A stretch of DNA of 64,000 bases, taken from Apodemus sylvaticus. Its lineage: Eukaryota; Chordata; Mammalia; Rodentia; Muridae. The number at the start of each line of letters is the position of its first letter. Position 1 is the stretch's first letter. This document shows positions 1-13,700 of this stretch, piece after piece. Location: assembly GCF_947179515.1 (NCBI RefSeq), contig NC_067474.1:98455253-98519252 (forward strand), in the 5' to 3' direction. A program made the translations under genes and the position numbers. The notes under the pieces were generated by a model that was not told the origin of the DNA, searched no databases, and was given only the letters and a program-made list of their open reading frames with translations.

Positions 1-1839
1 GTAACCCTAACTGATGGATATATACCACTGAGGGAAAACATTCAAGAACTCCTAACCAAGTCACAATGCATCATGGGCAGGCTTCCCAGATAAGGATCCC
101 ATGGTAACTGAAGGCAAGAAGAAGCCTGGCAGGAGGTAGGATAAAAGCCTACCAGGAAGACGACATCGGAGGCTTGGAAAAAGCTCAGGAAGGCTGTCCA
201 GTCCCCTAGAAAAGTCTCCAGAATAATCAACCATTGTGCAGAGCAACACCAAAGGCTGGGGAGTGGCACTTTTTATTGAGCATTTGTACAAGTCATGCAC
301 TTTGAATACAGTATAGGGTTTAATTTTCTCAAACAGTGTTTGTCTCCATCCCATGGATTGAAAGGAATCGCAGAAGTAATTACAGCACACAGCTTTCAAT
401 CAGGCAATCTAGAACCACCCTCAAGCACCCTCTCTCCTCTCCATGCTACTTCCCTTGACTTTAAGGAAGTAACACTTGGTGTTTGGACTGTTGTGTTGAA
501 GTTAGTACTTAGATTAAAAAGTAAGTATTCACTTTTAATCAATAACCTGATGTTGCCTTCGAGGCTTTATGTGAGGTACCAATGAGGGATTGGTTGTCTA
601 TGGAGCACAATGACTAGAGTGTGTTAGAGGCACAGCTATGTGCAGTTTGTTTGCACTTACAGCACAGCGCTTGCATTTAAGCAGATGTAGAAAATCCAAA
701 GTCTGACCTCTGCTTTCTTAACTGCTTCTCCTATTCATCACATGCTCCTAGAACTTTTTGAATCATGTCTACTTTGTACAGGTCTGTGTCTTCTTGAAGA
801 CAGAAAGTCTGCTCAAATACTAGAGTCAGGAGACAGTGCGTGTGTGAGTGCACCATTCACTTAGTATTTACGCTCCAATTGAAGTAGTTATGATGTTGTC
901 ACCACAGTGCACACACACAGCTAAGAAAACAGGAGCATAATCACAGGGTGTGCTTCTGGCCAACAGAACATACAGAATGAGAAAACTCATACAGAATGAG
1001 TTAGCATTTGGCAGTCAGATTTACCTCAGGCCCTTACCTCACAGACCAGAAACTGGGACCACAGAAAGCCACAGGAGAGATCCAAGACCTTCATATGCAC
1101 AAAAATCTGGGTTTACATTTTTCCTTGTTCATCTTTTAATTCATCTGCTTATTAAAATGATTTAGATGGGTAAATTAGAACTGATGAACATTATCTTTAG
1201 CAGTGGTGAAATAGTAGAACTTTTCTCTCAGTTTGGTGGAAAAGGGCACCATTGCATACTCTTATATATTAGGACATAATCAAATAATCAGCTATTCAAA
1301 TGCTATTTAAAAAGAAATAGACACAGGAATTTTCCTATTTTCAAGTATTCAAGGCTTAAGATTAATTTTGCCCAGAATTTTCATTTAAGATGGTTTCAGA
1401 ATAAGATATGTTTATTTATTTAATCATAGTATTAATTAATCTGGCCTCCTCAAGCCCATAGGCACTCCATCTGTGGGTAGTGTGGTGGTTTGTACACACT
1501 AGTGTTTTCTGTCTATTTCATAGCAGTTCATGTACATTAGTGTTTTTGGAAACACAGTTTAAAAGATACTGATGTGTTTAGGTTCTCTGAGAAAGAACCA
1601 TGAAGTGAATGAGAAATGGCCTTGAGAGTTTCTTGTCATATCAGTTGGTATCATCCCTTTTTAGGTCATGTTCAGGAAGCCACATGGTTGAGACTCAATG
1701 GGTGAAGTTTCTGTGTCTTTTCTATTAGGTGAAATCTCAAAGTAGACTTCTGGTTCCTCTGACTCCTAAAATCTTCCAACAACCTCTTCTGAGATGTTCT
1801 CTGAGCATCAGGTGCAGAAAGAAGTATCTCATGTGGCCC
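1..1839. other. Unique AT-rich DNA, no gene recognised
   Basis: No repeat family, exon or RNA gene is recognised. Short open frames here (up to about 112 codons) have no motif and no sign of selection. Part of 1690-1839 may be a more diverged extension of the L1 tail that follows. Confidence 0.6.
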
Positions 1840-2115
1840 TAATCCTAGACAAAGAAACCGAAGCAACTAAGGAATGCAGAAATGGAAGTAGTCTTATGCA
1901 GGAAAGACCCTGTCAGTTGGTTAACTAATATAAACAATGAACTCCGATATTATATACAGACAAGTAACGTATCGGCTGAGCAGGTTGTAGTCATGTACTT
2001 AGGAATGTGTGCCTGTGCATGCACACACATACACAAGTATGCCTGTAGGTGTGTATATGTAAAACAAAATTCAAATAAAAAGAGGCCATAAATTTGACAA
2101 AAAGATTAGGAACAT
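1840..2115 (+). mobile_element. L1 3' UTR fragment, old Lx type
   Basis: The stretch reads like the old rodent Lx LINE-1 3' UTR. It has a 'gcaactaaggaatgc' segment, a 'cagttggttaact' segment (Lx: caattggttatcc), a 'ggctgagcaggtt' segment, a TG/CA-rich hinge, and the terminal 'aaaaagaggccataaattt' block. The same segments in the same order occur at 60.5-61.0 kb. It is heavily diverged, 5'-truncated and non-coding. Confidence 0.75.
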
Positions 2116-4364
2116 GGTAAGAGTTAGAGGTGGGAAAGATAAGTAGACAAATGATATACTTTCAATTTCAAAAGAGAATAATCATTAAAAAAAAACAGTT
2201 TCTTGTTTCTGTTAAAGAGTTTGTAGCTTCCCACAGTGTAGTGTCTTCAGTTGTAATATGAAATCTGCCCTGCTGGGTACCATATGTTTTCACACCAGCT
2301 TAACCTACTTTAGGGTGAAAGGCAGAAACATTTGACATGTTAGAACCATCCCAGAGTAAAGGCAGAGGGACTGGAGACATTATCACGCTCATTTTGATTG
2401 ATGATTTTCATGTAGTGTCCCACATCAGTCCCCTCTCGTTTAAAAAGCTAAGTGGGTTAAGTAAGCTCAGGGCTCATGACTTATCCCTTTATATTCTTCT
2501 AGATTCCAAGTATAAGGGTCTAAACTTGCAAGGGAAACTGTAGCAATGATGAGGATTGTGCTCCTGAAACCATAAACACAGTTACAGAATTGAACTGGGA
2601 ACTGGAGAGGAGTTTAATTAAGCTAAATGTTCTGATGTTTGAATGCTGACACACTGGACCATACTTAAATCCAAGAGAATTTAAAAATAAAACATTCCCC
2701 TGGGGAGAACAGACTTGATTTACATGGTACTTCTTTCATTAAATTCAGTGAAGCCTGCAAAACTTGCTAATGAAGGAAAATTATGAAGTATTTGGACTCA
2801 ATTTACTTGCTCTTTCCACAATAATTTGGCTCTGACCATCTGACACAGAATCTGAAGTAATCAGATTTTGAAGGCATTACTTCCTCGTACTTCAGCATAA
2901 ATTCATAGGAAACATGTTCTATGCTTATCAGAAAGAAGATATGGCAAAAGCGGCCTGGTTGTTTTGTGCCCTGAAAGGGACATTTACATTATATGAGGCA
3001 TGAGATTTTAAAGTTCTTTCCATGCCTCTTCAGAAGGCAAGCTAGTGCTAAGCTCAAGGACAAGGAACTAGAAGAGACATTCAGCCACTGGATGAAATAA
3101 ATATGTCATTGAGGTTCAGGAATTTGTCATTTTCTTGGTGCCCCTTCTAATCTACTCTAAACTTTACAGGCAGAGTTATAATCAGTATCAGCATGCACAC
3201 CTGATTAAGCCTCTCTTTAAATCCATCTAATGGGATCCCTGTGCCCTTGGCCTGAGTTACCGCATGGCTTTGAGGCCCTGAATTCTTTGGTATAAAGTAT
3301 TGTCATCATCATAATCTCTTTTCTGGGCTGACCTGTTTCTCATGTTTAGTAAGCTGGAACATTTGGGTAATTAGGGGATGGTCCAGAGTATCCACAGCCC
3401 CAAATTCCAAAAGTTCAACATAGACTGCTCAGCCACAAGGTTTAGCCAGGTCTGCAAAAGGAACTCATTCCCAGTAGTCCACTCAGGGACTCAAGCTCAC
3501 TCTGCATCTTAACCTTGAGTCCTACTGCTTGTTGTAGCTGAGGTTCAAAGCTCTGAAAGTCCCTTCCCGACAGTTAGGTGATCTGACCTAGACATAACAC
3601 CTTCACTCAGATCTCAGAGCAATCACTCATCACATGACAGTATCTTACTTTGGCCTGGAAGACATCTCAGAGATGGAGAAGGAGTCTGCAGCCATGAACG
3701 TTAGTGTTAGTGTCTATCACAGACCTGTGTCTCTTCCTGCTTCCCCACAGCTCTGCCTCCTGGCTCCACTTACATAGTCATTGTTCCCCTGGTTACTTAG
3801 ACACTTTTTCATTCTCATCCTTTATCATGTCATTTCCCCAGATCTATTACTCGAACAATCCACTGTCCTATTTCTTTCTCTCTCTTGATTTTTTTTCTTT
3901 TCCATATTTGCATTATGTCACATTTTCTTCCTCTTTTCATTAATATGGTGCCTTTACCCTCTCTGTGTTTTTATAGTTTCTCCATCACTTCACTCCAGAG
4001 CCCCCTATGATTACACACAAAGGCCCAAGTGGTCTCCCCTTTCTATGGACTCAGTAACACCTGGCACTCACTTTCCAAGAAGAGCTTAACCATTGAACTA
4101 TTAATGTATATTTAACCTCTTTTGTCTCACAGTAGTGTGCAAAGCTTACTTATTCACTCTATATTCGAAGTAACTCGAGGAGTGCCTGGGAAAGAGCCAG
4201 TTAACAAACATTTAATCACGTTTGTCTATTTGAGTGAATTAGTTATACAAGAGATCCATTGTAGTAACAAAAATTGTAGCATTCTAGTTGACACAAGAAA
4301 CTCCTTGTCTCTTGTTTTCAGACTACTGTGTTAATTAAAAACTTACTCTATTCTGTGTAGATCT
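2116..4364. other. Unique DNA, no feature recognised
   Basis: No gene or known repeat is recognised. 3700-3960 is pyrimidine-rich on the plus strand and opens a 79-codon frame, but this looks compositional. Confidence 0.55.
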
Positions 4365-4695
4365 CTCTGTGGTTAAAGCATTTGTCACATAAACAAGAGG
4401 ATGATAGTTTGGATCCCAGAACCTTGTAAATGCTGGATGTGTGTGTGTGAGCTCTCTTGTATTCTAGCTATGGAAGCAGAGGCAAGTGATCCCTAGAGGA
4501 AGCTAGCTAGCCAAACTAGCTGTATCAGCAATAGCTGGGCTTGATGAGGCCCAGCCTCAAAGGGTAAGGTAGAAGAGCAATTTTGGAAGAATCCTGATGT
4601 CAGGCTTGAGCCTATATGCATCCATGCATATCTGCACATGTATACCGCACGTCCTCCCACACACATATAAGTACCCACAGACGCACATGAAAAGA
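4365..4695 (+). mobile_element. tRNA-headed rodent SINE (B3/B4-like), diverged
   Basis: A diverged tRNA-like head ('ggttaaagcatttgtcac', then 'tttggatcccagaacc') is followed by a body with 'agctatggaagcagaggcaag' and 'aatcctgatgtcaggct'. It ends in a degenerate CA-rich tail ('cacacacatataagtaccc'). The layout matches the copies at 6131 and 25578. The exact subfamily cannot be set by eye. Confidence 0.6.
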
Positions 4696-5207
4696 CTAGT
4701 AAAAAATCTAATCCAAGATAAATGGTTGGTTTTACTTTGGTAGCTGCAAATACAAACCTGTCTTAGAAGCCAGTGGTACAGGGAAGGAGGATGAATGGTA
4801 GCATGTAAAATTGAGTTTAAAATCAAAGAATATGTGAAATTAATTGACCTTATAAAGCTGAAACAAATGATCACCAAGCATTTCCTCTTGTTCTTAGGCT
4901 CCAGCCTTGCAGATACTAGCATTCAACCACAAACCCACTAGTTTTCTTTAAGACATGATTTTCCATCTCTTAACATTTAGAAAATAGTACAGGGCAGAGT
5001 TAAACTAAACATTACTTGGCTTTTAACTCCCCAAACTTCAGGAGAAACTTCCAGTGTATGCATCCATGTTATGGAGAATTTAAACTCAATCTAAGAATGA
5101 TGCTTGCTCATTCCACAGCTGATACAGTGTGTAGAAAATTACCCTTGGGGGCAGTTTGGAATATCAAGTGCTGTATACTGGCTTGCATTTCAAATTGAAC
5201 CTCGTGA
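4696..5207. other. Unique DNA, no feature recognised
   Basis: AT-rich single-copy-looking sequence. The 121-codon minus-strand frame overlapping 4557-4922 runs across the SINE boundary and has no recognisable domain. Confidence 0.5.
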
Positions 5208-5305
5208 TTTGCCAAGTTTCTCAGATGAGGGCTCATAGAGGCCTGAGAATTGACAAAGATTGTCATAGTCTCAGAGTATGAGAAGCAGGGGTTAGAACTG
5301 ATCTC
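5208..5305 (-). mobile_element. MIR SINE remnant
   Basis: The plus strand resembles the reverse complement of the MIR core: 'ctcagatgagggctcatag' (MIR: cagatgaggaaactgaggc), then 'attgtcatagtctcag', then 'ggggttagaactgatctc' (MIR: ggattcgaaccc). Divergence is strong, as expected for an ancient mammalian repeat. Confidence 0.5.
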
Positions 5306-5378
5306 TATGTAGCATAAACATTGTTATAAAGTTAGAAAAACAGTAGCAGTAAAGAATTACACATTCCACATACATGTA

Positions 5379-5392
5379 GTGTGTGTGTGTGT

Positions 5393-5425
<33 letters not shown>

Positions 5426-5434
5426 CATGTGTGT
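5379..5434. repeat. (GT)n microsatellite
   Basis: About 27 GT units with one TCT interruption, closing in 'gtgcatgtgtgtac'. The complementary strand gives a His/Thr low-complexity frame that is not a gene. Confidence 0.95.
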
Positions 5435-6130
5435 ACATTTTCAAAACTGGAGAAATTGTTACTAGGTCACTAAACACTAGGGAGAACAGTTTTATGGAAA
5501 AGGAACATGTCCAAGTTAAAAAACAACAAATAGTCTAATTCTGAAAAATACTTCTCTCAGTTTGAGGATTAGTCTTAGTTCCCTCAGAGTCAAGATTGGA
5601 AGTCACTGTAAACCAGAGTAAGACTTGGACCCAAGCTTGACACCTGCTGGAGGATGGCTGTCAATTCCATGGGATGTTGGGGTAGGGGAAGAGACTGCTG
5701 GGAATTTGAGGCACTGCTGCCTTGCTTCTATCATCTTAGAAATGGAAATAGTCCTAGAAGAGTGGGTACAGTACCCACAAAGACAAACCTGAGTCCCCAG
5801 CTTAGACATTTTACTTGGTCAGTGCAATCTTACACCTAAGAGTATTCTTCATATAACCACCAAAGCCAAAGACCACTTTGCAATGCACTCTGGTAATCTT
5901 AAGTTTGTCAGAGCTTTATTTGTATTATTTATTTTGATTATATATCTTATGTGATCATTGTGTTTGAATATATCTTATCTACATTTTTAGGTGGTCAGTT
6001 TCTTAAAGACAAGGACATGGAGACAAGTAGAAACTAAAATTCCAAGTTACAAAATTCTTTGCGATCTTATGGATGGCACAATTTGTATCCTAAAATAATA
6101 AAGACAGGGAGAAGCAGCTCATAGAATGAT
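5435..6130. other. Unique DNA, no feature recognised
   Basis: No repeat or gene is recognised. Two short overlapping frames on opposite strands at 5603-5839 have no identifiable product. Confidence 0.5.
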
Positions 6131-6480
6131 ATAGGACTGGAGAAATGGCTCAAAGGATAAGAGTGCTGCTCGTCTAGAAAGCATAAGAAATGGAGCTTGG
6201 ATTCCCGACACTCAGATGAAAGTAAGGAGGTAGATGGGCAGCTGCCTGTAACTCCAGAACCCAGGGGCCAGGGACAGGAGATCCATGTGGCAGCAAGCTA
6301 GACATTTAAACTGGCCAAAATGAATACATTCTAGGTTCAGTGAGACCATGTCTGAATGAACCAAATGAAGAGTGATCAAAGAAGATTCCAGAAGTCAGTG
6401 TAGGGTCTCCACTTAAATACACACACATGCACATGTGTACATGCACAAACACACATAGCCATACTCATGCAAACCTACAT
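6131..6480 (+). mobile_element. tRNA-headed rodent SINE (B3/B4-like) with CA-rich tail
   Basis: The head 'ggactggagaaatggctcaa' is the tRNA-derived rodent SINE start. The body contains 'gcctgtaactccagaaccc', 'taggttcagtgagaccatgt' and 'aagaagattccagaagtcag'. The tail is a degenerate CA/CATG stretch from about 6420. It is the best preserved of three copies with this layout (see 4365 and 25578). Confidence 0.75.
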
Positions 6481-8506
6481 AAACATGTATCACATACATC
6501 TAAAAGATGATATAAAGGCACTTAAAATGCTTTATTGATCATCAAGAGCTCATGTCTGATGTTGGAACCAGGCAGATGTGCCAGAAAAGTCCTTTTGTCT
6601 AAGGTGATTACAGAACTAAAAATTAGCAAAACTTTTGTCTAAATAATTGTCATGCTTCTTGATTTAGCCGATATAACCTAAATATTTTAGTAGGAGAAAT
6701 GTTTAACATCTTGACTGAATTCTTTTTGATAATAAGGTAGGCCAGGCAAGCAATTATTGCACATTGTGGCCAGGAATGGCATCTTTACCCCTGATTGCTT
6801 ACAGAGGTGCCACACATATGAAAGAAAGATTCAGGATGGCACATAACTTCCTCTCTATGGGAGCTCAGGCTCCTATATGGTGGAGATGTAGTTGCAATGA
6901 GGATTTGGAGTCTTTACTCTTTCTTGAATTTTACTAAAATGTTCTTATATTTGCAGAATCTGGGTCTGGCCTGAAAGCTGTCAAAGAATAGAATACTACA
7001 TGACAAGAAATTTAAATCCCAGAGCAATAGATCTCAAAGCAACTCCTTTGCCTTCATTTTTTCTTAAAATATGGGAAGCCAACAGCTAACAAGGATCCTT
7101 TCTGCAACTTTCCCATGTTCCCAGATCAACTAAGTAACTCAGAAGCCATATTCTTGATGACTAGCCTAATGTACTTTCCATGATACAATGCACCACTTGA
7201 GTCATCTGGAGAAAGGAACCTAGAATTACAAGGGTGTGACAGCAATTGAGAGCTTTAGGTGTAGAGCTTTGGAAGAATGCTCTTAGTCAAAGAGGCCATT
7301 CTAGAGAAATGCTTACATTAAGCAAATACTATAAAGAGTTTCATTAAGAACTTTAACCATGAGAATAAGAAGGTTCCTTCTTTTCTACAAAAACAGCTTG
7401 CTCCGGGGAAAATCCAAAAACTGCAGGTGATCTCAGTTGGAGCATATCCACAAATACTCACCTAGGAGTGCCAGAAATAATTCCACTGTAGAAGAGTATC
7501 CCCAAGAAATCTGACCTCTGGACCCCTCTAGCTAGTGAGAAAGGTGGCTTTGGGATGGGTGGTGGCTTCTAACAGATGGCTCCCATCTGACCACCAAGTC
7601 AGAATTGCTTTTCTGAAAAAGCTGCTGCTTTCCAGGGTTTCTGGCATGTGTGTTCCAAACAGGATCAAGAACATCTGGAGAACTTGGACCCGGCAATGCA
7701 CTTAGGTCATGGCCTCTAGGCAAGTGATCAGCAAACTGAGTCACTAAAATTGCTCTTCACGAAGCATTAGCTGTGTCTGGAAGCAGCATCCAGGCAAGCC
7801 TGTGTAAGTGGAATCTCCCTCCACCCATTACCCTGTGTTGGGCTAGTATCAAAACCCAGGTCTCTTTCTGTGAACGGTGCTTTCCAATGAAAGAATTTAG
7901 GAGCATGAGGAAGGAGAAGAGTCTTAGGGCTGTTTGGACAGGACTGCTGAAGTAGATGGCAGAAGCCTCAGTCTTGAACCATTACAGGTACCTGTGATCT
8001 TTGGTTGATGTTAGAAAAGAAGATGTGCATGGGCTTCTCCTACAACATCCAATGCTCTCTGGGGGATTTCAGTCCTCTGCATCTTTTTGGGTAGCTGATT
8101 AAAAATCATAAACTGGAGGTATTATCTGTTTGCTCCTCCTTGTTTATTTTGTACCCTCCTAAGAATGCCTGGAAATGGGCATAAATACAAAGTTTGCCCA
8201 ATAGCATTTGTAGAAAAGTATTTGCAGTGAAGATCTGAATCTATGATAGTCTCTTTTCATTTTAACCTTGTTCCAACCGTAATTTACTCACATGGTACTT
8301 GCTTTAACACATACTTTGTTATAATTTTTTATTTCCCTGTCCCTTTATAGTTTTAAATATTTTAAAGGTATCATTTAACAATTATTTAGCAATGATTTTT
8401 TCTATAATATCACCATCTAAAATTGTACTTTTCAAAATTTACATGTAAGGAAAATAAAAAAATGCCAGTGGTGGTGATTTTAATAACTATATCAATACAC
8501 ATAGAA

Positions 8507-8508
<2 letters not shown>
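6481..8508. other. Unique DNA, no feature recognised
   Basis: Single-copy-looking sequence. A 70-codon frame on the minus strand at 7532-7744 and a 60-codon frame at 7773-7955 have no recognisable motifs. Confidence 0.55.
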
Positions 8509-8583
<75 letters not shown>

Positions 8584-8590
8584 TGTGTGT
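8509..8590. repeat. Compound (TC)n(TG)n microsatellite
   Basis: About 29 TC units run directly into about 12 TG units. A pyrimidine-rich shoulder ('cttcctccctcctccctccc') continues to about 8640. The 76-codon frame across it is a low-complexity artefact. Confidence 0.95.
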
Positions 8591-10404
8591 ATCTGTCTTT
8601 CTGTCTTCCTCCCTCCTCCCTCCCTCTCTTCTCATTTATCTGCGTTGTTTTAGTTTTTGGTTAAACCAGGTAGAATTTAGGATCCTATCCAGTACCAAGC
8701 CAGGTGTTCATTAAGTTTTCAGAAATTTATTCATGTGTTACTTATTTTATTGTCACTCTCAGAATACCTGGCAGAAAGAACTTAAAAGAAGTATGAATAA
8801 CTTGGGTTCACAGTTTGAGGCGATACAATCTTTCATGGGAGAGAAAGCGTGGCAGTGGGCATGTCTACAGCGATGGAGGTGGAAGCATGGGGTGACTGGA
8901 TACTCCTCATAGCAAGGAAGCAGAGTTGCCTCATCCCAGAACCAGTGCTCATCTATAAATTGTGACCCCCAATACAACGACCTTCAGCTCACCAATTGTA
9001 CCCTAATGACTCCAGACTCTCTCAGATAGTGTCACCAACTGGGAATCAAGTATCCAAACACATGAGACTGTGGGTGGCATTTCACATCCAAACTATTATG
9101 TCTATAATATGTACTCTGAGGCCATCAGAGCACGGATTGACCAATAATAATCTTTCATATGTATATAGCATGAAAGATGTATAGAGCTCCATGATTTAAG
9201 CAAATATTTCGAAAAACAAATTGTAAAGTTTGAAATGAAGCACTTTTATGTTTTGGTTGTTAGCCTAGTCACCAGTGCCTGAGTCATATCTCCAGCTCAT
9301 GAGGGACTTTTATAATAATAGAACCAGTTCATCAATAAGACCTTAACATGTGAATGTTCTCAAGTAAGATTAGTAATAGTAATAGTAATAGTAATAATAA
9401 TAATAAGCCCAAGTTAGTTTTCTTTGTAGCATTAAAGCTAGCATTCTCATCCAAAAATACATTGTATCAAATCAAATGGTGCCCTGTCACTTCCTATGAC
9501 TACCCCATGATCTAGTTTATCTAGTGAAGATTTGGAAGGGTAGCATTTACCCAAGTTATGCCATGCTTTGCAACAATTAGTCACTGATGTACTCTTTATA
9601 CCATGGTGGCCTTGGGTGACTATTTGGACTTATGACATGGTTGCTGTTTTAGTTTGTGTTAGCAAACTTTGTGGTGCTCATACTATGAAAGGCCACTTAA
9701 AATTAATTCCCCAGAACACCATCTGTCATTAAGCAACACATATCCACATAAACATTGGTTTCCTGTGGTACAAAAAGCAATTAGATGCAGTGTTATTTAT
9801 GTTCTACGTGCAGAGAATTACTAAGAATTATAGATGAAATTTGAGGTCATTTTTAATTACCTTATGACTACAAGAAAATAGAGCATGTGTCTGAATGTGA
9901 GGAGTAGGGTTGTTCATCAGGCTTCTGAAATTTGTGCTCCTAAACAGTTCTCTCTTATTACCTTCACAAATTACCAACAGTCAAGAATGGAGCTAAATAT
10001 CACTGGTCAAAATTTCTCATATTCTCAGAGTAAATGCTCATTAAGTAGAACAATGCCTTTATTGAAGCCCAAAACCTTGCTCCTCATGGCAGTCACTGCA
10101 AGGATGTCACCTGTAAGTGCCATAAATGCTCTGCAGTCCTGATGAATGCTGGACCTGAAGGACACAAAAGCTACTGAAAGCCCAGTACTGCCTGAGCAGC
10201 CTTGGAGGTAGGATTTCCAGTCACAACAGAGCATAAGTAGAGAACAAGAATCATGGTTGTTTAGGACTTGCTAGCATAGCTGTGCACCTTATTTACTCAT
10301 AAAAATCCTTAAAGGACATTTACTTATCTGTTAAGATACTCAGAACCTTGAATTATTTCAATGATAAAATCAAATAAGACTTATGGTTCATATCTGGAAA
10401 TTTG
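8591..10404. other. Unique DNA with one small AT-rich microsatellite
   Basis: Apart from the TAG/TAA repeat at 9370-9406 no element or gene is recognised. Confidence 0.5.
9370..9406. repeat. (TAG/TAA)n trinucleotide repeat
   Basis: A short run of trinucleotides alternates 'taatag' and 'taa' units, roughly 12 triplets, then the sequence returns to complexity at 'gccc'. Confidence 0.85.
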
Positions 10405-10775
10405 TACTGATATTTAATCCTTATTGGAGTATGGCATGGGTAGAAATATAGTTGTTTCAAAGTCCTCGAAAGTTAGTTGTCTTTGCAGGAGTGGACATGA
10501 TTAGGGATAGATGATGTGATTCCATTGGCAGACCCATAATTGATGCTTTGTGGGTTTATAAGAAGAAAGACTAGAAACACACAGTGCATGTGTCTTATTT
10601 CTGGCAATAGAGCACTCATCCACCACCTTGGGATTCTACCAGCAAGAATTAACTGTGGCCCCCATGACCTTGGGCCTCCCGAGTACTAAGGTAAAATAAA
10701 TGTCTTTTCTTTATAACTTACCTGGTATTGTGTTCTTGGCAACAGGAAGAAAAAGAAATGAAGACTAAAACAATA
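10405..10775 (+). mobile_element. MaLR-type LTR relic (MLT1/MST-like)
   Basis: Landmarks of a mammalian MaLR LTR appear in order. They are 'gtgggtttataagaagaaag', a segment ending 'accttgggcctcccgagtac', the polyadenylation-type 'aaaataaatgtcttttcttt' followed by 'ataacttacctggtattgtg', and the close 'ggcaacaggaagaaa'. This is the LTR of an extinct non-autonomous retrovirus-like element. It has no internal region or coding capacity and no mate LTR in the window. The 5' edge is approximate. Confidence 0.65.
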
Positions 10776-13700
10776 CACTAGTGTAAAAGGAATTAACTGA
10801 GGGCTTACACTTCAAGTACTGAAAACTGAAATGATTTTAAAGCAAGCTGAGTATATGTGAACAGCCCAGAAAACTGCAGTCTGAAATTTTAATGTAGCCA
10901 TCTCTGTGTGCAAAGTACTTTAACTGAGCTTCAAAGCCGAGTTGTTAATGCTGGAGGATCATGTTGGATCAGTGGGAACTGCCTGTAGAGGGATTAGATG
11001 GAGGCCAAGACAGGGGAGGCTGATGACAGCTTGAGTCTGAATCATTTAGTATGGCATCAGTTGCTGGACCAAAAAACATGCAAGCCATTTTCTCTGAGAT
11101 CAGAGTCCTTCTTTGGAGTGTATGTAGCTTGTAGAAAATCACTCCCTCTGTGGAGTCTTCTCTTTCTATTCACAGTTGCAACAGAAAACTCCAAATTCAG
11201 CGAGCATCAAGAGACATCATGATAGAAGTGATTGCAGTATAGATATGGGCAGTATGAGGATGGTAATGGGAACCATGGTGACAATAAACTGTGGAGCATA
11301 TGCAATATTCACAGTGCTGAGATACAGTCTCAGCCACTACTTGTGGTAGCTCCTAATATCATGGACTTATGGAAGGGGGGATTAAGATTGGGAGAAGAGC
11401 AGTAGCAGGACTGGTACCCAGTGTGTATCTATGCCCCTGTGTACATCTCCTGGGAGAGTCTACACAAGGATGATTAATGGCTTCAAAAAGGTTCTGGAGG
11501 AAAAAAAAGCAGGAGTTATGTGAAAGTAACTATCTACCTTCATATTCTGATGAACTTTGAAATAATTTCAGCTTCTAGAAGTGCAAAGTTCCACATATGT
11601 GCCACATATTTCTATATATGCATGTAGTCATGCACAGCTGGAGCGTGGTTTCCTGCTACTGTCATTTATGTTTTGCATCACTTCTTCAGACCTAAGAGTG
11701 GTCTAAGGACTTAGTTGCATTCACCATCATCTTTAGCCTCATGATGACTTAATACAGTGGGTGTGGTGGGTGTTCTTCTTATTTTGATTGGTGTATTGGT
11801 TTTTCAATTTTCGGTGATTATTTCAATATATTTGCTTTGATGGAGCAGAATATGATCCAAGGGTTGACTGCTGTGAAGAATCTTTCTCTTGTATTATGGT
11901 TTTCTCATTCAAAGCCACTTATTGAAAATACCTAGGACCTCTCAAAATTAAAGATCCTTATAACATTTCAATCAAGTTGGAACTATGTTAAGGGTGGACC
12001 TTGGCCTCAATTTCACAAATGCATAGTTAGGACCCAGGACTATTTCTATATGTAGCCTCCAACAGTCCTATAGAACATACATATTCCTCCAAATACACTG
12101 TCATTGGATGATTAGCTTTCTTTAGCTACTGATAGATCTAGTCTTTCTTGTGTATCCTTTTATGCCAGCTAAACAGTATATATTTATTGGGGTAAATCTA
12201 TTTAATTCTCCCAAGATTTGTGAATCAGGAATGTTCCTGATACAGAGTAAATGTCATAGAATCATAAAACATATACTGAAGAGCTACTATTTCTTGATGG
12301 TGCTTCATATTTCTAGTAGAGGTACATATGGAGTTAGTAATCTTTGAATTTATGACTTATGGTGCCAGAGTACCATCTCACAGGCTTTCAGAACCTTAAG
12401 TAAATGAAGAAAATTTAACACACTGTCTTGAGTATTCAAGTCATTGGAACTTGATTCTTGATGTTGGGAGACACAGAGAACTCTTGTTATAGGTTTTATT
12501 ATCAACCAGCTTTCTACAAAGTAATCTTTTACATGGCAGGGTGTAATGGGAATGACTTGAGTGACTTCCTGTACATGACACTCAGAAGCATGGAGTCAAG
12601 GTTACTAAGGGTTTATATTTTCTCTAACACACCTAAAGGATTATTGCATGGCTGTAGAAATTGATATATGTGTCCTTCTAAAGTTCTTTTTCTGGGCTTC
12701 TGATCTCTTCTCCAACCATAGATATAGATTTAATAGTTATAAAATTGAATAAAATTTGTGGGAACAATCTGTTTCAGAATAAAGGCATTTCCTGAGGTGA
12801 TTATCCTGTGTTACATCAAAGTGTAATGTGGATCCCATACTTAATGATTTTTGTCAGTAACTGAGTAGAACATTTAACCTCAAATTTGTGAACTACCAGA
12901 AGAATATGATCTGAGGATTTAAGAAATTAGTATCTTATGTTGCCAGTATTCATAAACTGTGAAAGTTGTTTTTGTAGTAAAACTTTTACTCAAATGGGAA
13001 TTATCTGTCAATAAATTTGGGATGATAAAAATGCATATTTGCATGCTAGTTGAATGGCAGGTATCTGTCTTGTATACTCCTCTGCCCTGTACGGTACTAA
13101 GAATTTGCCATTGTAAATCTCCTCATTCTGGCTCAGCAAAGACATGGACTCAGAAAGAAATATTTTTAACACCAAGTCACCACATATGAAGAATTAGTAG
13201 ATCATGGTTTAGAAATAACATTCAAGTCTAACACCTTGTTCATGTTGCCCTTTGCCAAGTTCAATACTCTACAAAGATTGAGTATGTTGATTATAGAGGA
13301 AACAGTACTTGTTTTGAATATTAGGTATATGCTAAGATGGCTTTCCATGCTCCTAAATCCAACAGGAGGTATAACCTGCTCTTGCAGACTCACTTCTACT
13401 ACCTGTTTAGCTTCAACATAATGATTTATTTTATAATGTTGGAGAATAGAGTTTGGAAAAACTGTGTTAAAGTCTGACTGGAGTGGTCTATTAATAAGTC
13501 AGGGTTCAATTTCCTACCAGTTGAAACTTCCTATCTATGGCAGCTCTTACTAGTCTAAAAGACTTGGAATCAAAGCTAACAGTCTGCTCCACATGCATTT
13601 TTTTTGTGGAAATTGTATCTTAGACTTGAACATGTAATCATGATCAAATTTTCTCTTGAGTGTAATAGATTACATTATTTTTCCCTGTATGCAGCAGCTA

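Noticed and set aside
5292..5477. His/Thr repeat protein
   Set aside because: Translation of a (GT)n microsatellite. The same applies to frames at 26379, 27238, 42439 and 45376.
6131..6200. tRNA gene
   Set aside because: The tRNA-like sequence is the head of a rodent SINE. No complete cloverleaf with intact arms is present. The same holds for the heads at 4365, 25578, 47055, 57525 and 58740.
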